A model generated the notes under the pieces. That model did no database searches. It saw nothing but the letters and a program-made list of their open reading frames with translations, and was not told the origin of the DNA. Position numbers and translations under genes: made by a program. Positions 1 to 7,402 of a stretch of DNA of 64,000 nt are shown here, piece after piece. Numbering within the stretch: the stretch's first letter is position 1; each line of letters begins with the position of its first letter. The stretch covers positions 124,001-188,000 of the forward strand of contig NZ_KE384038.1 in the NCBI RefSeq assembly GCF_000423565.1, read 5' to 3'. The stretch is from Runella zeae DSM 19591. Lineage in GTDB: Bacteria; Bacteroidota; Bacteroidia; Cytophagales; Spirosomataceae.

Positions 1-9
1 GTTTATAAA

Positions 10-50
10 GCGAGCAATGTACCTTAGTGTAGGCGCATTGCTCGCCTTCT
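10..50 (+). terminator. Stem-loop, probable terminator of an upstream gene
   Basis: A perfect 10-bp inverted repeat (10-19 with 36-45, arm GCGAGCAATG) with a 16-nt loop is followed by a T-rich stretch, CTTCTTTATT. It lies just before the FtsE-like gene, so it probably ends transcription from a gene left of the window. It could also be a leader hairpin of the FtsE-like gene. Confidence 0.5.
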
Positions 51-68
51 TTATTGCCTATCAGAACT

Positions 69-755
69 ATGACTGCTTTTTCATCGGACCCTATTATCCA
101 ATTAGAAAACACTGATATTTACCAAAACGGTAACAAGCTTGTTTTGTCGGATGTCAATTTTGAAATCAACAAAGGCGATTTTGTGTTTTTGATTGGGCGG
201 ACAGGTAGCGGCAAAAGCTCTCTTCTCAAAACCCTTTACGGTGATTTGTGGCTCGAATCGGGCAGAGGCAAAGTGGTAGGCTATGAATTACAGAAACTAA
301 AGCGGTCGGATGTTCCTTTTTTAAGACGTAAAATAGGAATTGTATTTCAAGATTTTCAATTGTTTTTTGACCGCAATGTAGAGGAAAATCTTGAGTTTGT
401 ACTCCGTGCTACCGGCTGGACCGACAAAGCGTCTATCAAAAATCGTATCTCCGAAGTACTAATGCAAGTAGGCTTAGGTACGCTTCAAAAAAAAATGCCT
501 CATCAGCTCTCAGGTGGTGAGCAGCAACGCGTGGTGATTGCACGGGCTATGCTCAACGAACCGCAGATTTTGCTGGCCGATGAGCCTACCGGAAATCTAG
601 ACCCCGAAGTAGGAGAGCAAATCATGCAAGTTTTTCAGGCTATCAATACCGCAGGCACCGCTATCTTGATGGCTACTCACAATTATGACTTTCTTAAGAA
701 ATACCCCGCTCGCGTTCTCAAATGTGAGGCTGGTGCCGTCACCGAAATAGCCTAA
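69..755 (+). CDS. ftsE: FtsE-like ABC transporter ATP-binding protein
   Basis: A 228-residue ATPase of the ABC superfamily. Visible motifs are Walker [10 protein letters not shown] near residue 45, a Q-loop ([10 protein letters not shown]), the signature LSGGEQQR, Walker [13 protein letters not shown] and the switch histidine in MATHNYDF. FtsE-type ATPases pair with FtsX in the inner membrane and couple ATP hydrolysis to control of peptidoglycan hydrolases during division. The length, the [12 protein letters not shown] stretch and the DEPTGNLD form fit FtsE or the related LolD/MacB ATPases. The open frame extends to a TTG at 54, but ATG at 69 is preferred. No permease gene lies next to it, so FtsX must be encoded elsewhere. 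The FtsE assignment is family-level, since MacB-type ATPases share all these motifs. Confidence 0.8.
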   Translation: MTAFSSDPIIQLENTDIYQNGNKLVLSDVNFEINKGDFVFLIGRTGSGKSSLLKTLYGDLWLESGRGKVVGYELQKLKRSDVPFLRRKIGIVFQDFQLFFDRNVEENLEFVLRATGWTDKASIKNRISEVLMQVGLGTLQKKMPHQLSGGEQQRVVIARAMLNEPQILLADEPTGNLDPEVGEQIMQVFQAINTAGTAILMATHNYDFLKKYPARVLKCEAGAVTEIA

Positions 756-833
756 TACCTTTTGCAAATATTATTTTGCTAAGAAAAATACAAAATTTAA
801 TATTCTCTTCATTCTTATTTCAAGAATTTGTCT

Positions 834-841
834 TACTTTTG
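834..841 (+). promoter_or_regulatory. Candidate -7 box for the helicase transcript
   Basis: TACTTTTG matches the Bacteroidota -7 consensus TAnnTTTG. No clear TTTG -33 box sits 19-21 bp upstream. If used, transcription starts near 848 and leaves a leader of about 330 nt before the helicase ATG at 1180. Confidence 0.5.
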
Positions 842-847
842 CATAAG

Positions 848-1179
848 TTTTTACTGCACGAACAAGCTCGTTCGTCTCTGCGATTTTTTGTGTCAGGGTA
901 CTTTTAAAAGTAGGCAGTTTGCAGTCAATAGTTACAGCACTGTTTTTGTATACGTCGTAGCTGTTTTCTAGTAGTGGCTCCCTGCAAACTCTCCTCTCTT
1001 CGTCGTCCTCAGAAATACACGCAGGCCTTCTGTAAATGTTTACAGAGACTCTTCGGGCTGCAGTGCTTTTTACGCGAGTATTGAGTAAGTCTTCAGTATT
1101 GGGAAAAAAGAAAGGCACTTTCTTCCCAGTTGTGGTGTACTCTTTGCTCACAACTAAATGCTCATTACTAATTTAAAAA
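848..1179 (+). ncRNA. Structured 5' leader of the DEAD-box helicase mRNA
   Basis: This 424-base gap (756-1179) holds no convincing gene but several inverted repeats. A hairpin pairs 858-863 with 870-875 and is followed by a T-run at 883-888. A long-range stem pairs 916-924 with 982-990 (AGTTTGCAG/CTGCAAACT), with a nested stem 934-938/960-964. A 7-bp palindrome lies at 1030-1045, enclosed by 1021-1027/1056-1061. A 10-bp stem with a 4-A bulge spans 1101-1127, and 1128-1134 pairs with 1149-1155. Long structured leaders are known on cold-induced RNA helicase and cspA mRNAs in other bacteria, so cold or autoregulatory control is an inference. A 126-codon frame on the other strand (771-1151) is probably spurious. 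Confidence 0.55.
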
Positions 1180-2907
1180 ATGCAAGAAGAAAATTTGAAT
1201 TTTCAATCACTTGGCTTGTCAGACGAAGCGCTGAAAGCAGTGACCGAAATGGGTTTTGAAAAACCCTCTCCTATCCAAGCGCAAGCGATTCCTCATTTGT
1301 TGCAAGGTCTTGATGTCATAGGCCAAGCTCAAACCGGAACCGGAAAAACAGCAGCGTTTGGTTTGCCAGCCTTGGAGTTGGTAGAAGTAGATGATAAACA
1401 CACGCAAGTACTTGTTTTATGTCCTACCCGTGAGTTGGCTGTTCAAGTAACAGACGAACTACGCCGCTTGTCCCAATTTAAAAAAGGCCTTAAAATCGAA
1501 ACAGTTTACGGCGGTGACTCTATTGAGCGTCAGATTCGGTCGTTGAGAGGAGGCGTTCAAATCGTAGTAGGTACTCCTGGACGTACCATGGACTTGATGG
1601 AACGTCGTGCCCTAAAACTCGACAAAGTAAGCTACGTAGTACTTGACGAAGCTGACGAAATGCTCGACATGGGCTTCCGTGAAGATATTGAGAGTATCTT
1701 GGAAGATATTCCAGAAGAACGCCAAACGGTGTTGTTTTCGGCAACGATGTCAAAGCCTATCATGGCTATTACGCAGAAGTTTCAAAATGACCCTGTATTG
1801 GTAAAAGTAACGCGCAAAGAAGTTACGAATGAAAATATCGAACAGGTATGTTTTGAAGTAAAACAACGCGCTAAAAGCGAAGTAACTTGCCGCCTAATCG
1901 ACGCTTATGACCTCAAACAAGTCATTATTTTCTGTAATACTAAACGTAAAGTGGATGAGATTACGGAAGAATTGATGGTAAGAGGCTATCAAGCAGAAGG
2001 GCTACACGGTGATTTACGTCAAGCACAACGTAACAACGTGATGGCAAAATTTAGAGCCAATACTACCAATATCCTTGTCGCTACCGATGTAGCAGCTCGT
2101 GGTATTGATGTATCAGGGGTAGACGCCGTAATCAATTTTGACTTACCACTCGACGAAGAGTATTATGTACACCGTATTGGCCGTACAGGTCGTGCCGGTC
2201 GTACAGGTAAGGCGTTGACTTTGGTAGCGAAAGATGAAAAATATCGTCTCCGTCAAATTGAGAGCTATACCAAAGTGCGTATTGAAAAAGGAGTGATTCC
2301 AAGTTTTGAAGATATCGTAGGCGTTCGGAAAGCTCGTTTTATTGAGCAAGTAGAGCAAGCAGCTTCCGAAGGAGATTTGGAAATCTACAACGACATGCTT
2401 ACCATGTTGCATCACACAACTGGCTTGAGCACAGAAGTGATTGTGGCAGCCTTGGTCAAAATCAATATGGGTGTTCAGAAAAGCGAATTTGCTGATACTG
2501 ATTTGGCTTGGGAAGAAGAGCGTAAGTTTGGTAAAGATAGAGGCGCTAGAAGTGAAGATAGAGGTGGGCGTTTTGGCAGAGACAGAGATGCTGGCCGTGG
2601 TAGTAACGACCGAGGAGGCCGTGGCGACCGCGATAGCCGTGGTGGCAATGACCGCGCAAGACGCAATGACCCCGGTATGGTTCGGTTGTTTGTGAGCGTA
2701 GGTCGCAAAGACCGCGTACAACCTCGCGACATCGTAGGGGCTATTGCTGGCGAAGCGGGTATCCCAGGACGTGTGATTGGTTCTATCGACATCTTTGATG
2801 CTTACTCGTTTGTGGATGTACCAGAGCGCGATGCCCGTAAGGTAGTAGAAGCCATGACTGGCAATACTATCAAAGGAAAAGTGGTAAATATTGAAGTAGC
2901 CCGATAA
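1180..2907 (+). CDS. deaD: DEAD-box ATP-dependent RNA helicase with DbpA-type C-terminal domain
   Basis: A 575-residue RNA helicase. The first RecA domain carries the Q motif (FEKPSPIQAQAI), motif I AQTGTGKT, PTRELA, TPGR, DEAD in LDEADEMLDMGF, and SAT. The second carries the ARGIDVSGVD region and HRIGRTGRAGRTG. A charged RGG/GDRD-rich linker lies at about residues 455-500. It is followed by a C-terminal segment of about 75 residues that looks like the DbpA/CsdA RNA-binding domain. Such helicases unwind rRNA or mRNA during ribosome assembly and in the cold. The length and C-terminal domain favour DeaD/CsdA over the shorter RhlE. The start has only A-rich sequence before it, as is usual in this phylum. 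Control through the structured upstream leader is likely but inferred. Confidence 0.93.
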   Translation: MQEENLNFQSLGLSDEALKAVTEMGFEKPSPIQAQAIPHLLQGLDVIGQAQTGTGKTAAFGLPALELVEVDDKHTQVLVLCPTRELAVQVTDELRRLSQFKKGLKIETVYGGDSIERQIRSLRGGVQIVVGTPGRTMDLMERRALKLDKVSYVVLDEADEMLDMGFREDIESILEDIPEERQTVLFSATMSKPIMAITQKFQNDPVLVKVTRKEVTNENIEQVCFEVKQRAKSEVTCRLIDAYDLKQVIIFCNTKRKVDEITEELMVRGYQAEGLHGDLRQAQRNNVMAKFRANTTNILVATDVAARGIDVSGVDAVINFDLPLDEEYYVHRIGRTGRAGRTGKALTLVAKDEKYRLRQIESYTKVRIEKGVIPSFEDIVGVRKARFIEQVEQAASEGDLEIYNDMLTMLHHTTGLSTEVIVAALVKINMGVQKSEFADTDLAWEEERKFGKDRGARSEDRGGRFGRDRDAGRGSNDRGGRGDRDSRGGNDRARRNDPGMVRLFVSVGRKDRVQPRDIVGAIAGEAGIPGRVIGSIDIFDAYSFVDVPERDARKVVEAMTGNTIKGKVVNIEVAR

Positions 2908-2933
2908 ACCTGTCGGATAAGACTTAACAGGAG

Positions 2934-2985
2934 CAGTTCACAGCAAGCAGTATGACGATATTGTTGGTTGTGAACTGTTTTGTTT
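2934..2985 (+). terminator. Rho-independent terminator after the helicase
   Basis: A perfect 9-bp inverted repeat (2934-2942 with 2969-2977, CAGTTCACA/TGTGAACTG) is followed by TTTTGTTT. It lies 27 bp after the helicase stop codon. Confidence 0.75.
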
Positions 2986-3057
2986 CAAACTATTTAGGGT
3001 TATCTTTGGTTAAACTACCGCGTACCCATTCGACTTTGCAAGAAAATTTAAGAAAAA

Positions 3058-4905
3058 ATGATGGTGGAAAGACCCATAACAGATTGGTTGCCTTTAACAA
3101 AAAAAGAGGTAGAAAAACGAGGCTGGAATGACGTAGATGTGGTGCTTATATCGGGCGATGCCTACGTAGACCACCCAGCTTTCGGAACGGCGGTCATTGG
3201 GCGTATCATAGAGAGTGAAGGCTTCAAGGTGGCGATTGTGGCTCAGCCCAACTGGAAAGACGATTTAAGGGACTTTAAAAAGTTTGGTACACCTAAATAT
3301 TTCTTTGGCGTGACGGCCGGCTGCATGGATTCGATGGTAAACCACTATACAGCCAACAAACGTTTACGTTCCAACGACTCTTATACCCCCGGAGGAGAAG
3401 CTGGTTTTAGGCCCGATTATGCCACGACGGTTTATACCAATATTCTCAAACAACTGTATCCTGAGGTGCCGGTATTGATTGGTGGCATTGAGGCTTCTTT
3501 GCGCCGAGTGACTCACTACGATTATTGGAAAGATCAGCTGATGCCGTCGATTTTGGTGGACTCAAAAGCCGACCTTTTGGTATATGGAATGGGTGAGCAG
3601 CCTTTGCGCGAAATATTGAGACGATTGAAAGAAGGGCAGACTTTCGCTGATTTGCAAGACATCAATCAGGTAGCCTATTTGCAGCCTTCTTCTGCCGAAC
3701 TGCCCCGCTATAATGACTGGGAAACCGTGGAGCTATCGAGTCATGAAGTATGCTTGGCCGATAAAATCAAATATGCCGCAAACTTTAAGATTGTAGAAGT
3801 TGAATCCAATAAATGGCAAGCCAATCGTATTACGCAGCAGATTGGGGAGCAGCTATTGGTTATCAATCCGCCGTTCAAAATCATGGACGAGAAGGAAATG
3901 GATGCTTCTTTTGATTTGCCATATACGCGTTTGCCCCACCCCAAATACAAAAATCGGGGTACAATTCCGGCTTATGAAATGATTAAATTCTCTATCAATA
4001 TGCACCGTGGGTGTTTTGGTGGATGTAGTTTTTGTACTATTTCGGCGCACCAGGGTAAGTTTATTGCCTCTCGTAGCGAAAAGTCAATCATGAAAGAGGT
4101 GGAAGAAGTGACAAAGCACCCTGAATTTAAAGGCTACATTTCGGATTTGGGAGGGCCTTCGGCCAATATGTACCGCATGAAAGGCAAAGATGAGTCAATT
4201 TGTGCGCGTTGTTCGAGCCCAAGTTGTATTCATCCCGTCATTTGTTCCAATTTGGATACTTCTCATAAGCCACTCACTGAGCTTTATCGCAAAGTAGATG
4301 CGCATCCCAAGGTCAAGAAAGCATTTGTGGGTTCAGGAGTTCGGTATGATTTGTTAGTAGATGATTTCAACAAAAACAACAAAGACGGCAATCATGACGA
4401 ATACATGGAGCAGCTCATTACGCGGCATGTATCGGGGCGGCTAAAAGTAGCACCTGAACATACTTCTGATGATACCCTCCGCGTGATGCGTAAGCCTTCC
4501 TTTAAGTATTTTAAGTTGTTTAAACAGAAATACGATAAAATACAGGACAAGCACAATCTCAATCAACCGCTGATTCCTTATTTTATCTCTTCGCATCCGG
4601 GATGTGAGGAAGCCGACATGGCCAATCTCGCCGCCGAAACCAAAGATTTGGGTTTTCGCCTGGAGCAAGTGCAAGATTTTACACCTACTCCTATGACAGT
4701 GGCAGAGGTGATATATTATTCGGGCGTACATCCTTATACTTTGAAGCCTGTTTATACGGCCAAAACGCGGGAAGAAAAACAAAACCAAAATCGCTTTTTC
4801 TTTTGGTATAAACCCGAGTACAAAGACATGATAAGAAACCGCCTCAACAAACTCAAAAGGCCCGATTTGGCCAATCGTCTGTTGGGTAGTCCCAAGAAGA
4901 AGTAA
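3058..4905 (+). CDS. YgiQ family radical SAM protein
   Basis: A 615-residue protein matching the YgiQ family over its full length. The N-terminal part (WLPLTKKEVEKRGW, DAYVDHPAFG, GGIEASLRR) is typical of that family. The radical SAM cluster motif CxxxCxxC lies at C319, C323 and C326 (MHRGCFGGCSFC). A second cysteine group follows (CARCSSPSCIHPVIC), as in other members. Radical SAM enzymes use a 4Fe-4S cluster to make a 5'-deoxyadenosyl radical; the substrate of YgiQ is not established. Two ATG codons in a row occur at 3058 and 3061; the first is taken. The C-terminus is rich in lysine, and its last codons form one arm of a long palindrome shared with the converging gene. Confidence 0.92.
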   Translation: MMVERPITDWLPLTKKEVEKRGWNDVDVVLISGDAYVDHPAFGTAVIGRIIESEGFKVAIVAQPNWKDDLRDFKKFGTPKYFFGVTAGCMDSMVNHYTANKRLRSNDSYTPGGEAGFRPDYATTVYTNILKQLYPEVPVLIGGIEASLRRVTHYDYWKDQLMPSILVDSKADLLVYGMGEQPLREILRRLKEGQTFADLQDINQVAYLQPSSAELPRYNDWETVELSSHEVCLADKIKYAANFKIVEVESNKWQANRITQQIGEQLLVINPPFKIMDEKEMDASFDLPYTRLPHPKYKNRGTIPAYEMIKFSINMHRGCFGGCSFCTISAHQGKFIASRSEKSIMKEVEEVTKHPEFKGYISDLGGPSANMYRMKGKDESICARCSSPSCIHPVICSNLDTSHKPLTELYRKVDAHPKVKKAFVGSGVRYDLLVDDFNKNNKDGNHDEYMEQLITRHVSGRLKVAPEHTSDDTLRVMRKPSFKYFKLFKQKYDKIQDKHNLNQPLIPYFISSHPGCEEADMANLAAETKDLGFRLEQVQDFTPTPMTVAEVIYYSGVHPYTLKPVYTAKTREEKQNQNRFFFWYKPEYKDMIRNRLNKLKRPDLANRLLGSPKKK

Positions 4906-4949
4906 AAAAAAAAGAGGCTCAAAAGCCTCTTTTTTTTTTACTTCTTCTT
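4894..4949. terminator. 26-bp perfect palindrome, bidirectional terminator
   Basis: Positions 4894-4919 and 4924-4949 are perfect inverted repeats of 26 bp around the 4-nt loop CAAA. The core is GAGGCT-CAAA-AGCCTC flanked by ten A residues on one side and ten T on the other. The arms reach into both converging genes: each ends in lysine codons plus TAA (AAGAAGAAGTAA on either strand). It therefore works as an intrinsic terminator in both directions. Confidence 0.95.
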
Positions 4950-6875
4950 CAACGAAATTACTTCACTATAAGCTTCATTGAGGGCAGCTACCATTTTATT
5001 CCATTCGGGAAAACTGGTTTTTTTGACCAACAACGTATTCAAATTAAGATTACTACGCACAATGATTTGCCCGTTTTTCTGTTCATAACTAAGCTTAAAA
5101 CCAAAATCAGGATTTGAAAAACTAACGTTGGTGGGCAAATAAGACACCTCATACCCTTGAGGAATAGGGAGTGTCGTTATGGTTTCTTCGGCGTGCGTAA
5201 ACTCATGTTTCCAATCATTTTTACGATTGTTTTCTTGGCGTTTGTCAGCCCACGGGCGAGTAAGGTGAGGATTGATGAATAGCTCTCCTGCGGCTTCCTG
5301 AACATAATCAGGTACCCGAAAAGTATAATCAAATACCACCGGAACATTGCGTTGGTTGAGTCCCAACACGGTTCTTTGCTCCAAAGCTGATTTGTTTGAA
5401 CCTCTGCTCAAAAGCGATTTGTAATACTCATCTTTTTGATTTTCTGACCGATACTGCACCGCCGATTTGACGGCTGTTTTCCAAAGTCCTTCAAAAGAAA
5501 GCATTCCTTTTCCTTTCAGGGTTTTACCGTCAATAGATAAAATAATAGAGTCTCGTTTGAAGTTTTGTAGCGGCGTAGCAATCGGCACGGGGACGATTTC
5601 GTATTTGTCTTCCGACGTCATAATGAGTGCCTCCTTGCCTTGAATATGAGAAGTAGGGAGACCAAAGTCGATGCGGTCGTCGGTGGCATCCAAAAACTGC
5701 CATTCTCCTTTGTACTTCACTGCCGCAATCATGTGATTGTCAACGCTCATGGAAGGGTTTTCGGCATAGCGGTAGGGGATGTCGCGCGTGCCAATCCATA
5801 CCAAATAAGACGGCACGCCCGACAGATTGAGGAGCGTAGAAGTCAAGCTTGCCATGTCTTTGCAGTCACCGTAGCGTTTTTGACAAACATCGGCAGCTTG
5901 ACGGGGTACAAATCCCCCCAAACCTTCTTCAAAAGCGATGTATTTGACATGGTCTTGCACCCAATAATACACCGATTTGATTTTGTCTAGTTCGCTTTTG
6001 CCGCGAGTAAGCGAGTCAGCCAACGCTTGTAATTGAGGGCTGGGCGTTTTGTTGAGGTCTTTGACCAAACTTTTGTAATAATTAAAGAGCTTTTGTACGT
6101 TGCCCAGTACTTCGGTCGTCTGACCGTCGATGGTATAGCTCTCAATAAACAAAAACACCTGAGGTACATAATGCCTCAGCGAAGGAGATTCGGTTTCGAG
6201 AGGCGAAGGTTTGACGTTTTGGGCTTTCCAAGTGTAAGTTGTTTGGCCGTTTTGGGAGCTTTGTTTAAATAAAATTCCTTTCATATCGCCGTAAGTTTTG
6301 TAAGAAACTTTGACTGACGACGGAAATGTGACCGAAAATTCGCTGTTGAGTACCGGTACGTAATTCCCAAAAATAAACCCCGTAAGCATATAAGGATTTT
6401 TGATGCGTTCGCGATAAGACACACTCCCTATTCCTCCTTGTTTGGCACCGGGGAAGGTGAATTTTTTGACTTGCATATCGTCAAAAAAAATCCCCCCGCC
6501 GGGGCTAGGTCGTTCGGTTTTGAAGTTGGTGACGGGGGTACGCTTAAAACCCGCCTTTTCGGGGATATAAGAAATAGCTTCTAAGTCTTTGATTTCTTGA
6601 AAAGCATCCGAGAAATAAATGCGCTCGTCGGCCCAAACGCTCGCTCGTTCATCCAAAAATACCCGGTCTTCTTGGTGTAAAACCTCAATTTGCAAGGCTT
6701 TATCCACGATTTCGATAGATACTTTTTCCGAACGATTGACATATGCCATCTCTTCGTCTGGAAACTTAGCTTTTAGCTGCGCAATATTTACCTTTGGCTG
6801 CGCCCATGATAAAGTAAACGAGAGAAAAAATAGGAAAAAGTAAGCTATTTTTTGGGTCGTTGAGGAATAATGCAT
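4938..6875 (-). CDS. Secreted DUF3857/transglutaminase-like protein
   Basis: A 645-residue protein with a signal peptide (hydrophobic residues about 9-25, ending LSWAQ). An N-terminal DUF3857-like beta domain (about 30-270) precedes a transglutaminase-like papain-fold domain (about 285-420). The catalytic triad can be read as C338 in RYGDCKDMASL, the histidine in VDNHMIAAVK and the aspartate in FLDATD. A C-terminal beta-rich DUF3858-like segment follows. Such proteins are common in Bacteroidota periplasm or at the surface; their substrates are mostly unknown, so peptide-bond hydrolysis or cross-linking is only a possibility. The gene converges on the radical SAM gene through the shared palindrome. 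No clear promoter was seen upstream. Confidence 0.85.
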   Translation of the reverse strand: MHYSSTTQKIAYFFLFFLSFTLSWAQPKVNIAQLKAKFPDEEMAYVNRSEKVSIEIVDKALQIEVLHQEDRVFLDERASVWADERIYFSDAFQEIKDLEAISYIPEKAGFKRTPVTNFKTERPSPGGGIFFDDMQVKKFTFPGAKQGGIGSVSYRERIKNPYMLTGFIFGNYVPVLNSEFSVTFPSSVKVSYKTYGDMKGILFKQSSQNGQTTYTWKAQNVKPSPLETESPSLRHYVPQVFLFIESYTIDGQTTEVLGNVQKLFNYYKSLVKDLNKTPSPQLQALADSLTRGKSELDKIKSVYYWVQDHVKYIAFEEGLGGFVPRQAADVCQKRYGDCKDMASLTSTLLNLSGVPSYLVWIGTRDIPYRYAENPSMSVDNHMIAAVKYKGEWQFLDATDDRIDFGLPTSHIQGKEALIMTSEDKYEIVPVPIATPLQNFKRDSIILSIDGKTLKGKGMLSFEGLWKTAVKSAVQYRSENQKDEYYKSLLSRGSNKSALEQRTVLGLNQRNVPVVFDYTFRVPDYVQEAAGELFINPHLTRPWADKRQENNRKNDWKHEFTHAEETITTLPIPQGYEVSYLPTNVSFSNPDFGFKLSYEQKNGQIIVRSNLNLNTLLVKKTSFPEWNKMVAALNEAYSEVISLKKK

Positions 6876-7012
6876 ATTTCAAGAAATGATTAATGTGGCT
6901 CTAAAATAACGGAAGGTTGGCAAGAAAAGTTTTATTTTGTGTTTCATCCCCTCAAGAGATGAAGTAATAAGGTATTTCGTTAATCAGGTTTTTTGAGTTT
7001 AAAACAAAAATT

Positions 7013-7402
7013 ATGCAAAAAGCAGCGGATGATTTGATGGGTGCGTCGTCGGAAGTGGTACAGGGGTGTCTCAATACCCCCAATTTGCTCCGTGACTTAA
7101 TCCTTCAATTAATAAAAGATTTTCAGACCGCACAAATACCCTTACCGTTGGATGCAGAAGTTGCTTATTCGTTTGAAGGGCTTTGTGAGCATTTGGTTCA
7201 AGTGATCGAACTGCATTTGGACAAAGGCGGTACTTTGAAAAACCTGCTCAATCGCGTTGATTTGACCGAGAAACAAATCAGAAAAATGATTCCTAATCAA
7301 CTCAATGCTCATCTTCGCTCTTTGGCTGAGCTTATCATTAAGCGTGAGTTACAAAAAGTAGTGATTCGGTATTGGTACCGACAAACTTCTGAAAATAGCT
7401 AG
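7013..7402 (+). CDS. Small conserved-looking protein of unknown function
   Basis: A 129-residue protein, mostly predicted helical, without signal peptide or membrane segment. I do not recognise a family. It is acidic at the N-terminus and basic at the C-terminus (KRELQKVVIRYWYRQ). A short stretch, TLKNLLNRVDLTEKQIRK, has the spacing of a helix-turn-helix, but this is not strong. It is divergent from the transglutaminase-like gene (138 bp apart). Its stop codon overlaps the end of the converging gene at 7399 by 4 bp. Codon use looks normal for the window, so it is probably a real gene; the function is unknown. Confidence 0.6.
   Translation: MQKAADDLMGASSEVVQGCLNTPNLLRDLILQLIKDFQTAQIPLPLDAEVAYSFEGLCEHLVQVIELHLDKGGTLKNLLNRVDLTEKQIRKMIPNQLNAHLRSLAELIIKRELQKVVIRYWYRQTSENS

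Noticed and set aside
771-1151. 126-codon open frame on the minus strand before the helicase
   Set aside because: It lies over the hairpin-rich leader, shows no recognised family, and its composition (many R, T, K and E without domain pattern) looks like a chance frame.
2143-2721. 192-codon minus-strand frame over the helicase gene
   Set aside because: It runs opposite to a certain helicase domain; low-complexity Thr/Ser/Ala translation reflects the RGG-coding DNA.
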